Positions 10,741 to 20,144 of a stretch of 64,000 nucleotides of DNA are shown here, in pieces. The first letter of the stretch is position 1. Every line of letters starts with the position of its first letter. Position numbers and translations under genes: made by a program. The notes beneath the pieces are model-generated. The model saw nothing but the letters and a program-made list of their open reading frames with translations. It was not told the origin of the DNA and made no database searches. Origin of the DNA: Diphasiastrum complanatum (lineage: Eukaryota; Streptophyta; Lycopodiopsida; Lycopodiales; Lycopodiaceae); the NCBI GenBank assembly GCA_029204225.1, contig CM055092.1, positions 14,124,059 to 14,188,058 of the forward strand. Reading direction: 5' to 3'.

Positions 10741-12953
10741 GTTTTCGAGACATCTTCCGATTTTATACGGACTTGATGATATCCCGATCTGAGGTCTATT
10801 TTGCTGAAAAACTTAGCCCCGTCGAGTTGATCAAACAACTCGTCTGCCCGAGGCATAGGGTATTTATTCTTAATTGCGACTTTATTGAGGGCTCTGTAAT
10901 CTACGCAAAGATGCATAGACCCCTCTTTCTTTTTCACCAATAGGACTGGTGAGGCCCATGGTGAACTACTGGTTTGAGTTTGGCCTTTCCCAAGATAGTC
11001 TGTTAACTGCCTAGTTATTTCTTCATCCTCTGTTCGGCTGACCCGATACGGAGGTTTAGAAACAGGTGCTGTACCTGGTACTAGGTTTATTACATGATCT
11101 ACCTCTCTGCTAGGTGGTAAACCATGTGGTAATTCTTCAAGAAAAACATCTTTAAATTTAGACAATAAAGTTTCTAATTTACTGATTTTTTGCTGAATAG
11201 AACTGGAAATAGAAACTTCAGGAATAAACTGAAAGTCACATAAGAATACCTGATGGTCTTCGTCTCCGATTAGCTGACAGAGCTCCGAACTGCAGACCAT
11301 AGGGCTGTTGGGAACATCATGCTCCCCATGCAACTGGATCTCTCGGCCTTTATGCTGAAAGCTGAGGGTTTTCTTCTGATAGTTTCTGTGGAGGGAAGGT
11401 CCTAAACTGTAGAGCCAATCTCTCCCGAGAACAATGTATGTTCGATCCAGGTGCATTATCTGAAAGTTTATTTCATCTTGGTACCCCTGAATACCAAGAT
11501 TTAACTTACTTACCATAGTTTCCCATATTTTTTTATCTTCACCCTTAGCTAATGAAACTATGTACCTATGCTGACTAGGTACTTCTGGTAGTTTAAGCTT
11601 TTCAACCAGGGTGTGGTTGATGAAATTATGGGTTGCCCCATCATCAACCATGACTCTTACTGACTGGTTACCAACTTTCCCATGCATACGTACTAGGTCA
11701 TGCGGCCCAAAGCTGAAGGGTCTCGCTAGCATTGCAGAGGTCAGCTGGCAACAGTGTTCATGATCTTCATGATACACTTTGATCTCGGAAGCTGCCGAGT
11801 CACTGGGAAAACATACAGTCTGAACAAGATGAACTTGTTTTTTATCTTTCTTATCTTTTTTAGTGAAAGGCCCCTTGGGACACTGTCTGACTGTGTGTCC
11901 CTTGCCCATACACACAAAGCACAAACGTTCTTGTTTGGCTTTCTCAAAATCATCTGGTTTTAAGGGCTGTATGAGTGAAGGGCGTTTCTGAGGAGCTTCA
12001 CCTTTAAATTTATCTTCTTTCTTTCTTTTTAAAAATTTCTTTTTGAATTGAAAGTCTTTCTGAGAAGGCTGCTCAGAAAGTGGCTGTTGTCTCGCCTTCT
12101 TCCTAGCCACTGAATCATCATAGATTTGAGCATATCTGAGAGCTTGCTCAAGGGTAGTAGGCGAGTTTCTCTGGACCTCTACTTTATATTCATCTTTGAG
12201 GCCACGAACAAATCCCCTGATTTTTTGATAGTCATCCATATTTTTAATCTTTAAAATTGCTTCTCGATATTGCGAGATATATTGGATGAGGGACTTGTCC
12301 ATTACTGTTCTTTCCCAGGCTTCCCAGGCTCTATCAAGTTCATTCTCTGGTAGAAATTCTCTTAGGAAAGCTTCTTCAAAAGCTTTCCATGATCGAGGAG
12401 TCTGCCCAGTCTCCTGGAGATTTAACCACCACTTATAGGCCATAGGCCCTAAGGAAAGACTGGCCTCAATAGCTTGCAAATGGTCAGGGGTCTGTTTAAG
12501 AGCATGAATGTTCTTCCATTTGCTGAGGAAGGTTTGTAGAATATTTGCATTTCTATCCTTCTCTTCCCCATTAAAAGTAGGAGGTTTTAAGTCTTTAAAA
12601 ACACTGGGGTGAGATCGTAAAGTCTCACTCGAAACTGATGGAAGTGGAGAAGGGGATAACTGAGAAGTGGAGGGAAGGCTTCCTTTCGCGGAACTCAAAA
12701 TCAAGTTTTTGAGTTCAGCGAACGAGTCGTCCACACTGGACTTGAAATTGGCTAATGCCAACTTCAGTTCATCCACTTCTGTTACCAATTGGAGGAACTG
12801 CTCCTTGGTAACCAGTTCGTCGAGTTCTTCGGAGAACTGTTCCTGTTCTTCTACTTCCATGGGTTCCTTCCCTTTTCTGTAAGCCAAGGCTTCTGTTTCA
12901 AGTTTGTCGAAGCCTCTCTCCGGGGGTTGATCAGGTCCCTGAGGAGTGATCAT
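10741..12953 (-). pseudogene. Gypsy B gag, protease and RT 5' half
   Basis: ATG at 12953. About 735 residues: an acidic coiled-coil-like N-terminus ([16 protein letters not shown]), capsid ([36 protein letters not shown]), CCHC knuckle ([14 protein letters not shown]), protease ([12 protein letters not shown]; Asp-Asp-Gly instead of the commoner Asp-Ser/Thr-Gly), and RT up to [15 protein letters not shown]. The frame stops just after 'EDVSKT'. The 'AFRTRYGHYEF'-type block found in related RTs is missing, consistent with a deletion of about 30-40 bp near 10736-10746. Gag and protease look intact. Confidence 0.9.
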
Positions 12954-13839
12954 CTTCGGAACTGAAAGAGAGCTACCTTAACTTCTGAAGGAAAAAAAGT
13001 CTAAAAGACTAATTTACAACTGTACAAGGGAAAGGAAAGATGACTTAGCTGTTTCTGAGGACTGTACTTCCAAAGAAAGAATGAAGAGGAACCCTTTCAG
13101 CTCTTTTCTCCAAGATTTCAGACCTGCTGTCCCGAAAAATGCCAGTTTGAAGCTTCAAAACGGTGGCAAATTTCCCGGTTCTTTGAGGATAGTAGCTCGC
13201 TGGTCTGATTGCAACCCAACTGGCTCGTTTACTTCTGATTTGAGACCCAAAAAGTATTTCAATTTCTGATTTTGGTGTCTCCCTACCCTCGCTGGCTGGA
13301 CAGCCACCTGTCTGGCCCAATTTTCTAAAATTTAAGGCCCAAAACTTGCTTGAAACTCTGATCTGACTTCAAGTAGTAGGTCGCTGGTCTGTGGCAATCT
13401 AGTTTGATGTTCAAACTACTGAAAAATCCTCAAAAACAGTGATGAAAAACTAATTTTTCATCTCCCTGTCCAGTGCTGGCCCTGCTAAGAAAAAGTGTTT
13501 GAAAACCCTTCAAATCTCCTTAGATTTCTCTGAAATTTCAGAGGTAAATTTCTGATCCCTCAGCGATGGATCAGCACCACCCTTTCTCCTCAGAAATACG
13601 CTCTGATTCCCTGAATCTGATGGCAAAAATCAGAGATGAAGACTAAATTTACAGCGCTGGACCTGCTCTAGAAATTTTAAGTAATTTCTCTCTGACCAGC
13701 AAGTAAATCCACCAAGATTTCCTCAGTAGGAGATTGTTCCTACAGCGAGTCTCCTCCTCTATTTCTTTTTGAGAACTTGAAGAAGTTCAGAGCAATCTAG
13801 CTACTTTCTCCACTGTTGAAAACTGAGTTCCCTAGGATG
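12954..13839 (-). other. Gypsy B leader (untranslated)
   Basis: About 890 bp between the primer site and gag. It has short repeated phrases related to 'ctctgattttt' and 'gctggtctg' but no credible reading frame. It corresponds to the packaging and leader region. Confidence 0.7.
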
Positions 13840-13857
13840 GAGATGGCTCTGATACCA
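13840..13857 (-). other. Gypsy B primer-binding site
   Basis: The complement of 'gatggctctgataccag' reads CTGGTATCAGAGCCATC, a close match to the 3' end of initiator Met-tRNA, placed directly after the 5' LTR on the minus strand. Confidence 0.9.
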
Positions 13858-13858
13858 G

Positions 13859-14216
13859 TGTAATAGATCCTAACACCACAGTAGGGCAAACACTAACTGA
13901 TCCACCCAACCTTGCCTACTCCCTGATATAGAGTAAGCCCCTCCTAGCCCAGTGTGAGGACTGGTAGCATGCTACTGCCAAGTGTCGGCCACGTGGCACT
14001 GACGTGGCCGACTGCACGTCGGGACCCAACTGGGGGCCCTATCCTGCTGACAAGGTCCCTAGACTGTGTTAGGCCCGCCATGGCTATGGACCGTGCTGGG
14101 GCACACTACTCACACTGTCTTGCCCTGTTGGTCATGTACGCTGGACACGACCCTGACTGTGGTATCTGACCTATCTGTGTTCTCTAGGGTTCGGCACTGG
14201 TTACGAGCTCGTAACA
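13859..14216 (-). repeat. Gypsy B 5' LTR
   Basis: 358 bp, same ends as the left LTR, next to the primer-binding site and followed on the right by the second GTCGT target duplication at 14217-14221. Confidence 0.95.
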
Positions 14217-15664
14217 GTCGTGTTGTTGTTGATGCTGCCGTTATGGGTTTACCAAAGTTTGATCAGAAGTTTCTTGTTGAGACTGATGCTAGTAATGTTG
14301 GTTTGGGTGCTTTACTTCGCCAGTCACAATGTATTATTGCTTATGAGTCGCGTCGTCTTCGCTCTTATGAGCAACGTTATTCTGTGCATGAGAAAGAGCT
14401 TCTTGCTATTATCTATGCTCTTAAGAAGTGGCGTCATTATCTGTATCGAGTCCCATTTGACATTATTACTGATCACCAGTCTTTACGTTATCTGTTTTCT
14501 CAACGTGACCTTAGTGATCGTCAATTTCGTTGGTTGCAGTTTTTACAGTCTTTTAATTTCTCCATATTGTATCGTCCTGGTCATGCTAACACTGCTGCTG
14601 ATGCATTATCTCGTCTTCCAGCTTTGTTAAATACACTCGTTTCTACTATTCCTCCATGGTTTGATGCCCTACCTACAGCATACCTTACATGTTCTGATTT
14701 TCGTGATGTTTATAGTTCTGCCCCACCTGTTTCGTCCAGTCCTCATCAGGTTTACTCCATTATTGACAATCGTCTTTATCATTATGATTCTCTTTGTATC
14801 CCTAGTTCTTTGCGTATCCGTTCCCAGTTGTTGTCGGATGCTCATTCCTCTCCTGTTGGGGGTCACTTTGGTTTTTAGAAGTCTTATGCTCGTCTCAAAG
14901 ACCATTTCTATTGGCCCTCTGTTCGATCTGAGCTTGCTGTACTTATTCGTACCTGCCCTTTTTGTCTTCGTAATAAGTACTCCCGTGCTAAATCTGCTGG
15001 TTTGCTCCAGAGTTGGCCTATTCCTCATCGCCAGTGGACTGATATATCTATGGACTTTATCCTTGGCCTTCCCCATACCCAGCGTGGTCACGATTCATGT
15101 ATGGTGGTAGTTGACAGGTTCTCGAAACAGGCACATTTTATCCCAGTTCGCAGTACTATCACAGCAGAGCAGTGTGCACGTTTGTTCCTATCAGAGATTT
15201 TCCGCCTGCATGGATTTCCTCGTACTATCCTTTCTGATCAGGATAGTAAGTTTACATCTATATTCTGGACAGAGCTTATGGGTATTTTGGATGTTCAGCT
15301 TTTTATGGGTTCTGCTTATCATTCTACTTCTGATGGGCAGTCTGAGGTCCTTAACAGGATCCTTGAGGATTATTTACGCCATTTTGTTACTCCTTCAGGG
15401 AAGGATTGGGATCAGCATTTATGTTTAGCAGAGTATAGCTATAATAGCTCTGTTAGTACCAGCACAGGTGTCTCACCAGTTTTATTATCTCATGGCTATG
15501 CACCTCTTTTACCTGGCATTCCTCTTCCTCCTGAGGATACACCTGTTACACTTGCATCTTTTCTATCAGGTGCTCGAGAGCTTATTACCCAGGCCAGTTC
15601 TCATTTACAGCATGTTCAGCAGCGTTATCAGACCTCAGTTGATGGTCACCGCCTTGAATATTTC
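14217..15664 (+). pseudogene. Gypsy A2 RNase H and integrase, 3' segment
   Basis: RNase H (LVETDASNVGLGALL, YSVHEKELLAII, IITDHQSLRYLF, NTAADALSRLP) continues the pol frame broken at 7823. A TAG at 14876-14878 falls in 'GGHFGF*KSYARL', one C-to-T change from CAG. Beyond it the same frame carries the integrase zinc finger (CPFCLRNKYSRAKSAG) and DDE core (DISMDFILGLP, LSDQDSKFTSIFW, EVLNRILEDYLRHF). Homology ends near 15664, before any chromodomain or 3' LTR. Confidence 0.9.
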
Positions 15665-15669
15665 TGTTG

Positions 15670-16352
15670 CTAACTGTTGCGTTTCCGTTCCTACACGCCT
15701 ACGCTCTGAGCAACCGAGCTTCCGCTGCGCTCACGACCAGCGTTTTACGACATGGTATCAGAGCGGTCATTTCAGTAATCTGCATTTCTACTGCGGATTA
15801 TCAGTCTTGTTTCTATCAATACGACTTTCAGGCAAACGTGCAGCCAACAGTATTCAGACAATCGTTGTTTCTACCAACGATCTAGTCCAACCAGAATGGA
15901 TCCGTCAGCCAGTTCATCTCTCATTGACAAACTCGATGGAGATAACTACCATCTCTGGAAATTCAAGATGAAGGATATACTTCTAGCCAAAGAACTGTGG
16001 GACATCGTTGATGGCACAGAGCTCAAACCAAAATGTGATGCAGCCATCATCACCAAGTGGAGATTGAGAGATGGCAAACCATTCACCATGATCACCCTCA
16101 ACATCAAGGATACTCAGATCAGCCACATACGTGCTGCTCAGACCGCTAAGGATGCATGGGATATCCTAGCAACTCTCTACGACATTAGAGACGTTACATC
16201 CAACCTCCATCTGAGGAAGAAATTCTTCAACCTCAGAATGTCTGAAGCATATAGTGTTTCGAGTGAAGCCTACGAAAATTGGGTAATGGCAATTTCTACC
16301 CAGGAGCACCTCACTCTATCAAGAGTAATTTCGCTGCTCCTACACCACCCGC
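15670..16352 (+). mobile_element. Copia fragment L: LTR end, primer site and gag
   Basis: A short LTR tail ends at about 15751 and is followed by a good primer-binding site, TGGTATCAGAGC (15753-15764). A gag begins at ATG 15896 (DKLDGDNYHLWKFKMKDIL, AKELWDIVDG, LHLRKKFFNLRM), typical of the UBN2 family Copia capsid. It breaks off near 16350, where a primer site and LTR of another element in opposite orientation begin. The rest of the element is absent. Confidence 0.8.
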
Positions 16353-16357
16353 TCTAA
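15896..16357 (+). pseudogene. Truncated Copia gag (UBN2-type)
   Basis: About 140 residues of the N-terminal capsid domain: binding core NYHLWKFKM near residue 19, WDIVDG, then AKDAWDILATLYD and LRKKFFNLRMSE. The final residues run into the neighbouring LTR junction and are not natural. No nucleocapsid, protease or pol follows. Confidence 0.85.
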
Positions 16358-16676
16358 TACCATTTTGGAAATCAATGGGATAGCAGCGGAAGTAGAACAA
16401 CGGACGGTTGTAGATCGGAAGTGCAACAATTACCAGCAATAATCAAGATGAATACATGGGCGTGAAGCTGATGAGCGCAATTCAGTGAGGCACAGATATT
16501 TTAGAGCTTCCGTCTCTATATAGATAACTAACTGAAAAGATATTTATTTACAAGATATTTTCGAGTCTTTCAGGTCAATGCTTTTCTACCTACTTAATTA
16601 ATTACAGCCGCCTTGTAGTTGGTAACCGCCTTTTAAGTAATAAAGACTATGTACAAGTAGGTGAACTGCCATAAAG
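16351..16676 (-). repeat. Copia family C 5' LTR (truncated) with primer site
   Basis: The complement of 16351-16362 reads TGGTATTAGAGC, a one-base variant of the Met-tRNA site. The LTR end on the minus strand is GATTTCCA at about 16366. Bases 16453-16676 are nearly identical to 1796-2019. Homology stops at 16676, just before the position of the minisatellite in the other LTR, so this LTR is cut short. Its orientation matches Copia C1 at 1770-3993, which suggests one element whose middle was replaced by Gypsy A2 and Copia L. Confidence 0.7.
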
Positions 16677-17240
16677 GAGCCTCTTGCATTGAATTACGGC
16701 CTGATACTAGTTTCATATTGTTACCCACTACGTGATAAACGGTAAGTCCAGAATTGAGAAGTCCGTTCCTTCTGAAAGGAGAAACATTTGCTCTGAAATA
16801 TAGGTGGGCAAATGAAAAGAATTCAATGTAAGCACCCAATGTCGAAGCGATCATCCATTGAGGAAAAGATTTAATGATGGAGTACTACGTTAAGCAAATA
16901 ATCATTTACTTGTTTTTGACTAATGAGCTGCATTCATTTACACACGGTAGAGTACACTTTCTTCAATCACAAAATCCCCGAAGAAACTGCCGCAAGACCA
17001 AGGCGGGAAAATTGAAACTTTTGATTAATTCAGAAATCAAGTTACTCAATTCACAACTCATGCTTTGCACACAATTCAACAACTGCACAACGTAAGCAAT
17101 TCAATCGTTTATTTTCATTGATTCAATAAAGGCGAGCTTCTAGTCTGATTAAGCGAATGGTAAAACCTTGCTTTCAAGCTACCCTGCTTAATTGTGAGTT
17201 GACAGAAAGAGGTAAAAACATGTTTGAAAGAAGGGCATAC
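16677..17240. other. Non-TE sequence, probably intron 1 of the WSD1-like gene
   Basis: This lies between the truncated Copia LTR and the donor site of the WSD1-like first exon (minus strand). An open minus-strand stretch at 16690-16857 exists, but its translation does not resemble the next part of WSD1 proteins. I found no other exon here. Confidence 0.4.
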
Positions 17241-17489
17241 CATGATACTGGAGAAGCGCTTATGTTGGACGAACGTCTGCTGCAAGCCAGTCTTAATCGT
17301 TGGGATGTCGATCATATTTTTGAAGCCAACAATACAGATGACATAGCAGTCGAAAATGGGCTGATTAAACATACGACCTGCGGGAGTCACAGGCTCCCTC
17401 TGTTCGCCATCACCATAATCTGAACCTCCGGTTGTGTCCGCCCTCTTTGTGCGTATGGACCGGAGCCTTAATCCAGCTTCACCAGCCAT
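17241..17489 (-). CDS. First exon of a WSD1-like wax ester synthase/diacylglycerol acyltransferase
   Basis: ATG at 17489, 83 codons, then a GT donor (minus-strand 'gtatgc' from 17240). Residues about 32-83 read EPVTPAGRMFNQP, CYVICIVGFK, IDIPTIKTGLQQTFVQHKRF and SSIM, matching the N-terminal block of plant WSD1-family bifunctional acyltransferases. In that family it precedes the catalytic HHxxxDG motif. These enzymes esterify fatty alcohols or diacylglycerol with acyl-CoA at the ER for cuticular wax or storage lipid. The first 30 residues are basic and acidic without a signal peptide. The catalytic exons are not in the window; they may lie beyond the transposon stack to the left, or be lost. 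The family assignment rests on this exon alone. Confidence 0.65.
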
Positions 17490-17564
17490 CTCTCTCGATC
17501 TCTCTGTGCTTCACCCCTCCCTCTCGCCGATACCTTTGCACTCTCAATTCTTGTGGCAAAGCAG

Positions 17565-17634
17565 AGATATAGTCCGAGCAGCCATCGCTGACGCAGCCAA
17601 CACAGATATAGTCCGAGCAGCCATCGCTGACGCA
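17565..17634. repeat. 31-bp direct repeat upstream of the WSD1-like exon
   Basis: Two identical 31-bp copies ('agatatagtccgagcag...'), 17565-17595 and 17604-17634, separated by 8 bp. They lie 76-145 bp upstream of the WSD1-like ATG, in its likely 5' UTR or proximal promoter. Confidence 0.9.
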
Positions 17635-17855
17635 TATGAAGAATGAGTCAAAAATTTATCAGATTTCCCTCTTAACAAAAGCATTCAATAAACTCGTGCT
17701 CTCAAGAGCTATTCTTGCTATTTCGCATGCACCATAACACCATGTCACTAAAATCGTATAGTCGCTCACCACCATTAGAATTTAGCACCACTAGATTTTG
17801 GGAGCCCAATGTTGTTCTCAAGGATAGTGGTGATACATGGGATAATGTATTCACA

Positions 17856-17982
17856 CCACCACTGCAATGACACTCTTGGGCACACACTCATCTAAGGGTA
17901 AAGAACACTTATATCATGATATGCTATGATATGTTCTTCACTCTTAGATGAGTGTGAGCCCACCACTGTCGTTGTAGTGGTG
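17856..17982. repeat. Foldback (inverted-repeat) element
   Basis: Imperfect arms of about 60 bp: left 17856-17915 (caccactgcaatgac... ctcatctaagggtaaagaac) and the complement of 17925-17982. The centre is AT-rich ('tatcatgatatgctatgat'). It resembles a small MITE-type hairpin and lies about 370-490 bp upstream of the WSD1-like ATG. Confidence 0.8.
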
Positions 17983-18400
17983 TTGATCCGTGATACAGCC
18001 TTGTCTCTTAGTGTCATGAACTTGGGGAAATTTATGCCGCTGCTAATCGATGGTCGATTTCCTTGTGAGGCCTTTATATATCGTTGGTTTCTCTATGGTT
18101 GTGAGGCATAAGCAATCAAAGGCTCCATAATATGTCACATTAATTGTAGCTCGAATAGCGTATATGTGAATTGTTGTAGTTTAAAAAGTCGTGGTTGTAC
18201 TTGGATCTTGGGATTGGGTGGAGTCTCTGGTTGCTTTTGGTGTGCATTGGTGCTTCATTCTTTTGGTCTAGGATGCACTCTTTGGCCTTAATTGGCTGGG
18301 ATTATGAGTCTTCAATGTTACTCTGCAAAAATTGGAGTGCTGAGCATTGAATAATGTGATAGGACTCTGGCTCATGGCCCTATTGAGTTGGTCTTCAAGA
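17983..18400. other. Unassigned sequence
   Basis: No gene, repeat or transposon signature that I can support. Short frames only. Confidence 0.4.
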
Positions 18401-19671
18401 CCAGATTAATTATTAGTAGAAACACTTGGGCCATGCAAGGATTTAGGGCATTAAATAAGTGCATGTACATTTTCTTCCAAAGGCTTGCCACGATAAGTCA
18501 CCCTACCCAAATGCAAATATGATGGTGTCGTTGCTCTTACTCGAAATCACTTACTAGCACGGAGATTGGGATAATGATTTTTAACGGCAATGACCTTTTG
18601 TTCACAAGATGTAAGAACACCAATATAGGAATTACCTTTTGTAGTTCTAGAAGATCCTACTGCAAACATCGAAAGGATAATTGTGGAGCCAAACTACCCA
18701 ACCGAAGCGAAACTGGAAATCAATTTTTCCCAAGCCACGATGACTGAACATGAGATGACTTAGAGATGTTTCTGGTAATCATATATGGAATTGGGAAGTG
18801 GAGTAGAGCGAGTTTTTGTAAGTATATATAGACCCCAAGAGCCTAGGAAAATTCCCTCTGAAACCCTAGTCCTTTTCTAAACTCATAGTAAGTTACTATT
18901 GATACTCCTCTAGATGCATATAGTTGTCAATCACCATGCATTGCTCCACAAGTACTAATTGGGGGGCATGGGCCCTCAAAAGGTTATTAATTACTTTTCT
19001 GGCCTAGATTGGAATGCCTAGACATATCTAACAAAATCACACGCTAGAGTGCCAAATATTCACATCAAGGATTGTTTCGAATCCTCAATACATGACATGG
19101 ATACAACATTTTTCCCCCCTTGAATCACTTATGTCCTTAGTAGTAGAACTTAGGAAAAACCAATCGTCATCCTCGATGTGACATTTTTATCGAAGAATAA
19201 TTTCTCAATTGTTTTTTGTTCTTAGTACATTCTCTAGTTCTAGAGACACACTAAGTCATAAATCTTCCAAATGGGTAAGACTCTCATGAGATCCAACTAG
19301 ATCACCTTCATGTAAATTTAATTTTAATTAGGTTACATGAAACACTAGATGAGCAACAAAGATATTTTGACAATCAAATTCATAAGCTAAACATCCAATC
19401 TCTTAATAATTAGAAATGGTCCACGATATCTGGTAATTTATAATGCTTTCTAGTATGCATAGTCCCAGAATTTTTTAGAAATCTAAAAGATACCCAATCA
19501 TCGACTTTAAAATCTCTGGGAGATTTCTTAAGATCAACACAGTGCTTAGCTCTATTTTGAGCAGTACACATACTTTCACATGCTAATTGCAAAATCTCTT
19601 GCATTTCTTGCAGAAAATTTGTAACTTTTTGGATTTTAACACATCTCGTCTCCACATTAACTAGAGATCTA
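18400..19671 (-). mobile_element. Gypsy F, 3' portion (LTR, PPT, integrase C-terminus)
   Basis: Minus-strand reading from 19655 gives an integrase C-terminal region (VTNFLQEMQEIL, AQNRAKHCVD, VDDWVSFRFLKNSG), then 'HLVFHVTQLKLNL'-like and chromodomain-like remains with stops. A polypurine tract (complement of 'tttttcccccctt', 19110-19122) is followed by a minus-strand LTR start TGTTGTATCC. The LTR probably runs to about 18400-18800 and may include the TATATATA at about 18825; its far end is not defined. The other half of F lies at 26596-27345, beyond element E. It is related to Gypsy B but highly decayed. Confidence 0.65.
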
Positions 19672-20144
19672 GATTAAAACCCTTAAAGAATCACCCCTAA
19701 GATGAGGATAGGAGAACACAATAAGAGAGACAATGGATCCAAATGCCCACCCAAACCTAGATCAGACCTGGATCTAGCCCCCAAGCTATGCCATGTGAAG
19801 CAAAAGGAGAAGAGAGAAACTAATAACCTAAATCCAATATGTCGACGGGAGAATCCCCACCTCATTATATAGAGAGTAGATTCTTGTGCATGAAACCATG
19901 CAACCCCCATGCAGGTCAACTATAAATAGATCACATCTCTTCATGCAGTCCTCCTGCATATATCCGTCACACGTACATGCAATACTCCATATGTCTCAAT
20001 TAGAGTGTCCGGGTTCTCTCAAGGTAATTAGTCACAAACTGGCCTTGACATGGAATTAAATCATGGCGTGACATCTCGAACACTGGAGGGCCGGTCTACC
20101 ATATTAGGACTATTCCAGGTCCTTAACCGAATATGGCCATAACA
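19672..20144 (-). repeat. Element E 3' LTR
   Basis: It matches 26116-26595 throughout (for example 'cctagatcagacctggatctagcccccaagctatgcc' with few changes). The complement of 'cattatatagagag' at about 19863 gives a TATATAA box on the minus strand. The first two bases differ from the TG of the other LTR, so the left edge is approximate. Confidence 0.85.

Larger units (their letters stand above)
7824..14216 (-). mobile_element. Gypsy B, complete-length chromovirus-type element
   Basis: A 6393-bp minus-strand Ty3/Gypsy element with all structural parts: 358-bp LTRs (7824-8181, 13859-14216) beginning TGTAATAG and ending GTAACA, a polypurine tract, a Met-tRNA primer site, and gag-pol in the order gag, protease, RT, RNase H, integrase. 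A C-terminal chromodomain-like segment marks it as a chromovirus. By my reading the LTRs differ at 6 of 358 positions (five transitions, one transversion), so it is recent. It sits in RT/RNase H of Gypsy A2 with a perfect 5-bp duplication. Coding is broken by a deletion in RT and a frameshift after RNase H. Confidence 0.95.
3994..15664 (+). mobile_element. Gypsy element A2, interrupted by Gypsy B
   Basis: A plus-strand Ty3/Gypsy element inserted into Copia C1 at about 3994. It has a 5' LTR, primer site, leader (4471-5128), gag, protease, RT, RNase H and integrase, but no 3' LTR: it ends near 15664 where a Copia fragment begins. Gypsy B splits it at 7824-14216, between RT and RNase H. The bases on either side of B (7823 and 14222) join cleanly in the pol frame once one copy of the 5-bp target duplication is removed. 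Confidence 0.85.

Noticed and set aside
14220-15110. Hydrophobic frames overlapping A2 RNase H and integrase
   Set aside because: Shadow frames; the true frame shows the RNase H and DDE motifs.
3994-15664. Endogenous pararetrovirus
   Set aside because: The RT-bearing elements here have LTRs, PBS, PPT and DDE integrase, and no movement protein or pararetroviral coat protein was seen.
16633-16854. Possible second exon of the WSD1-like gene
   Set aside because: The translation does not resemble any WSD1 segment, and its end runs into the Copia C LTR; the 'LWQF' match comes from LTR sequence.
17856-17982. MicroRNA precursor
   Set aside because: The hairpin is symmetrical over its whole length like a foldback transposon, and no mature miRNA sequence is recognised.
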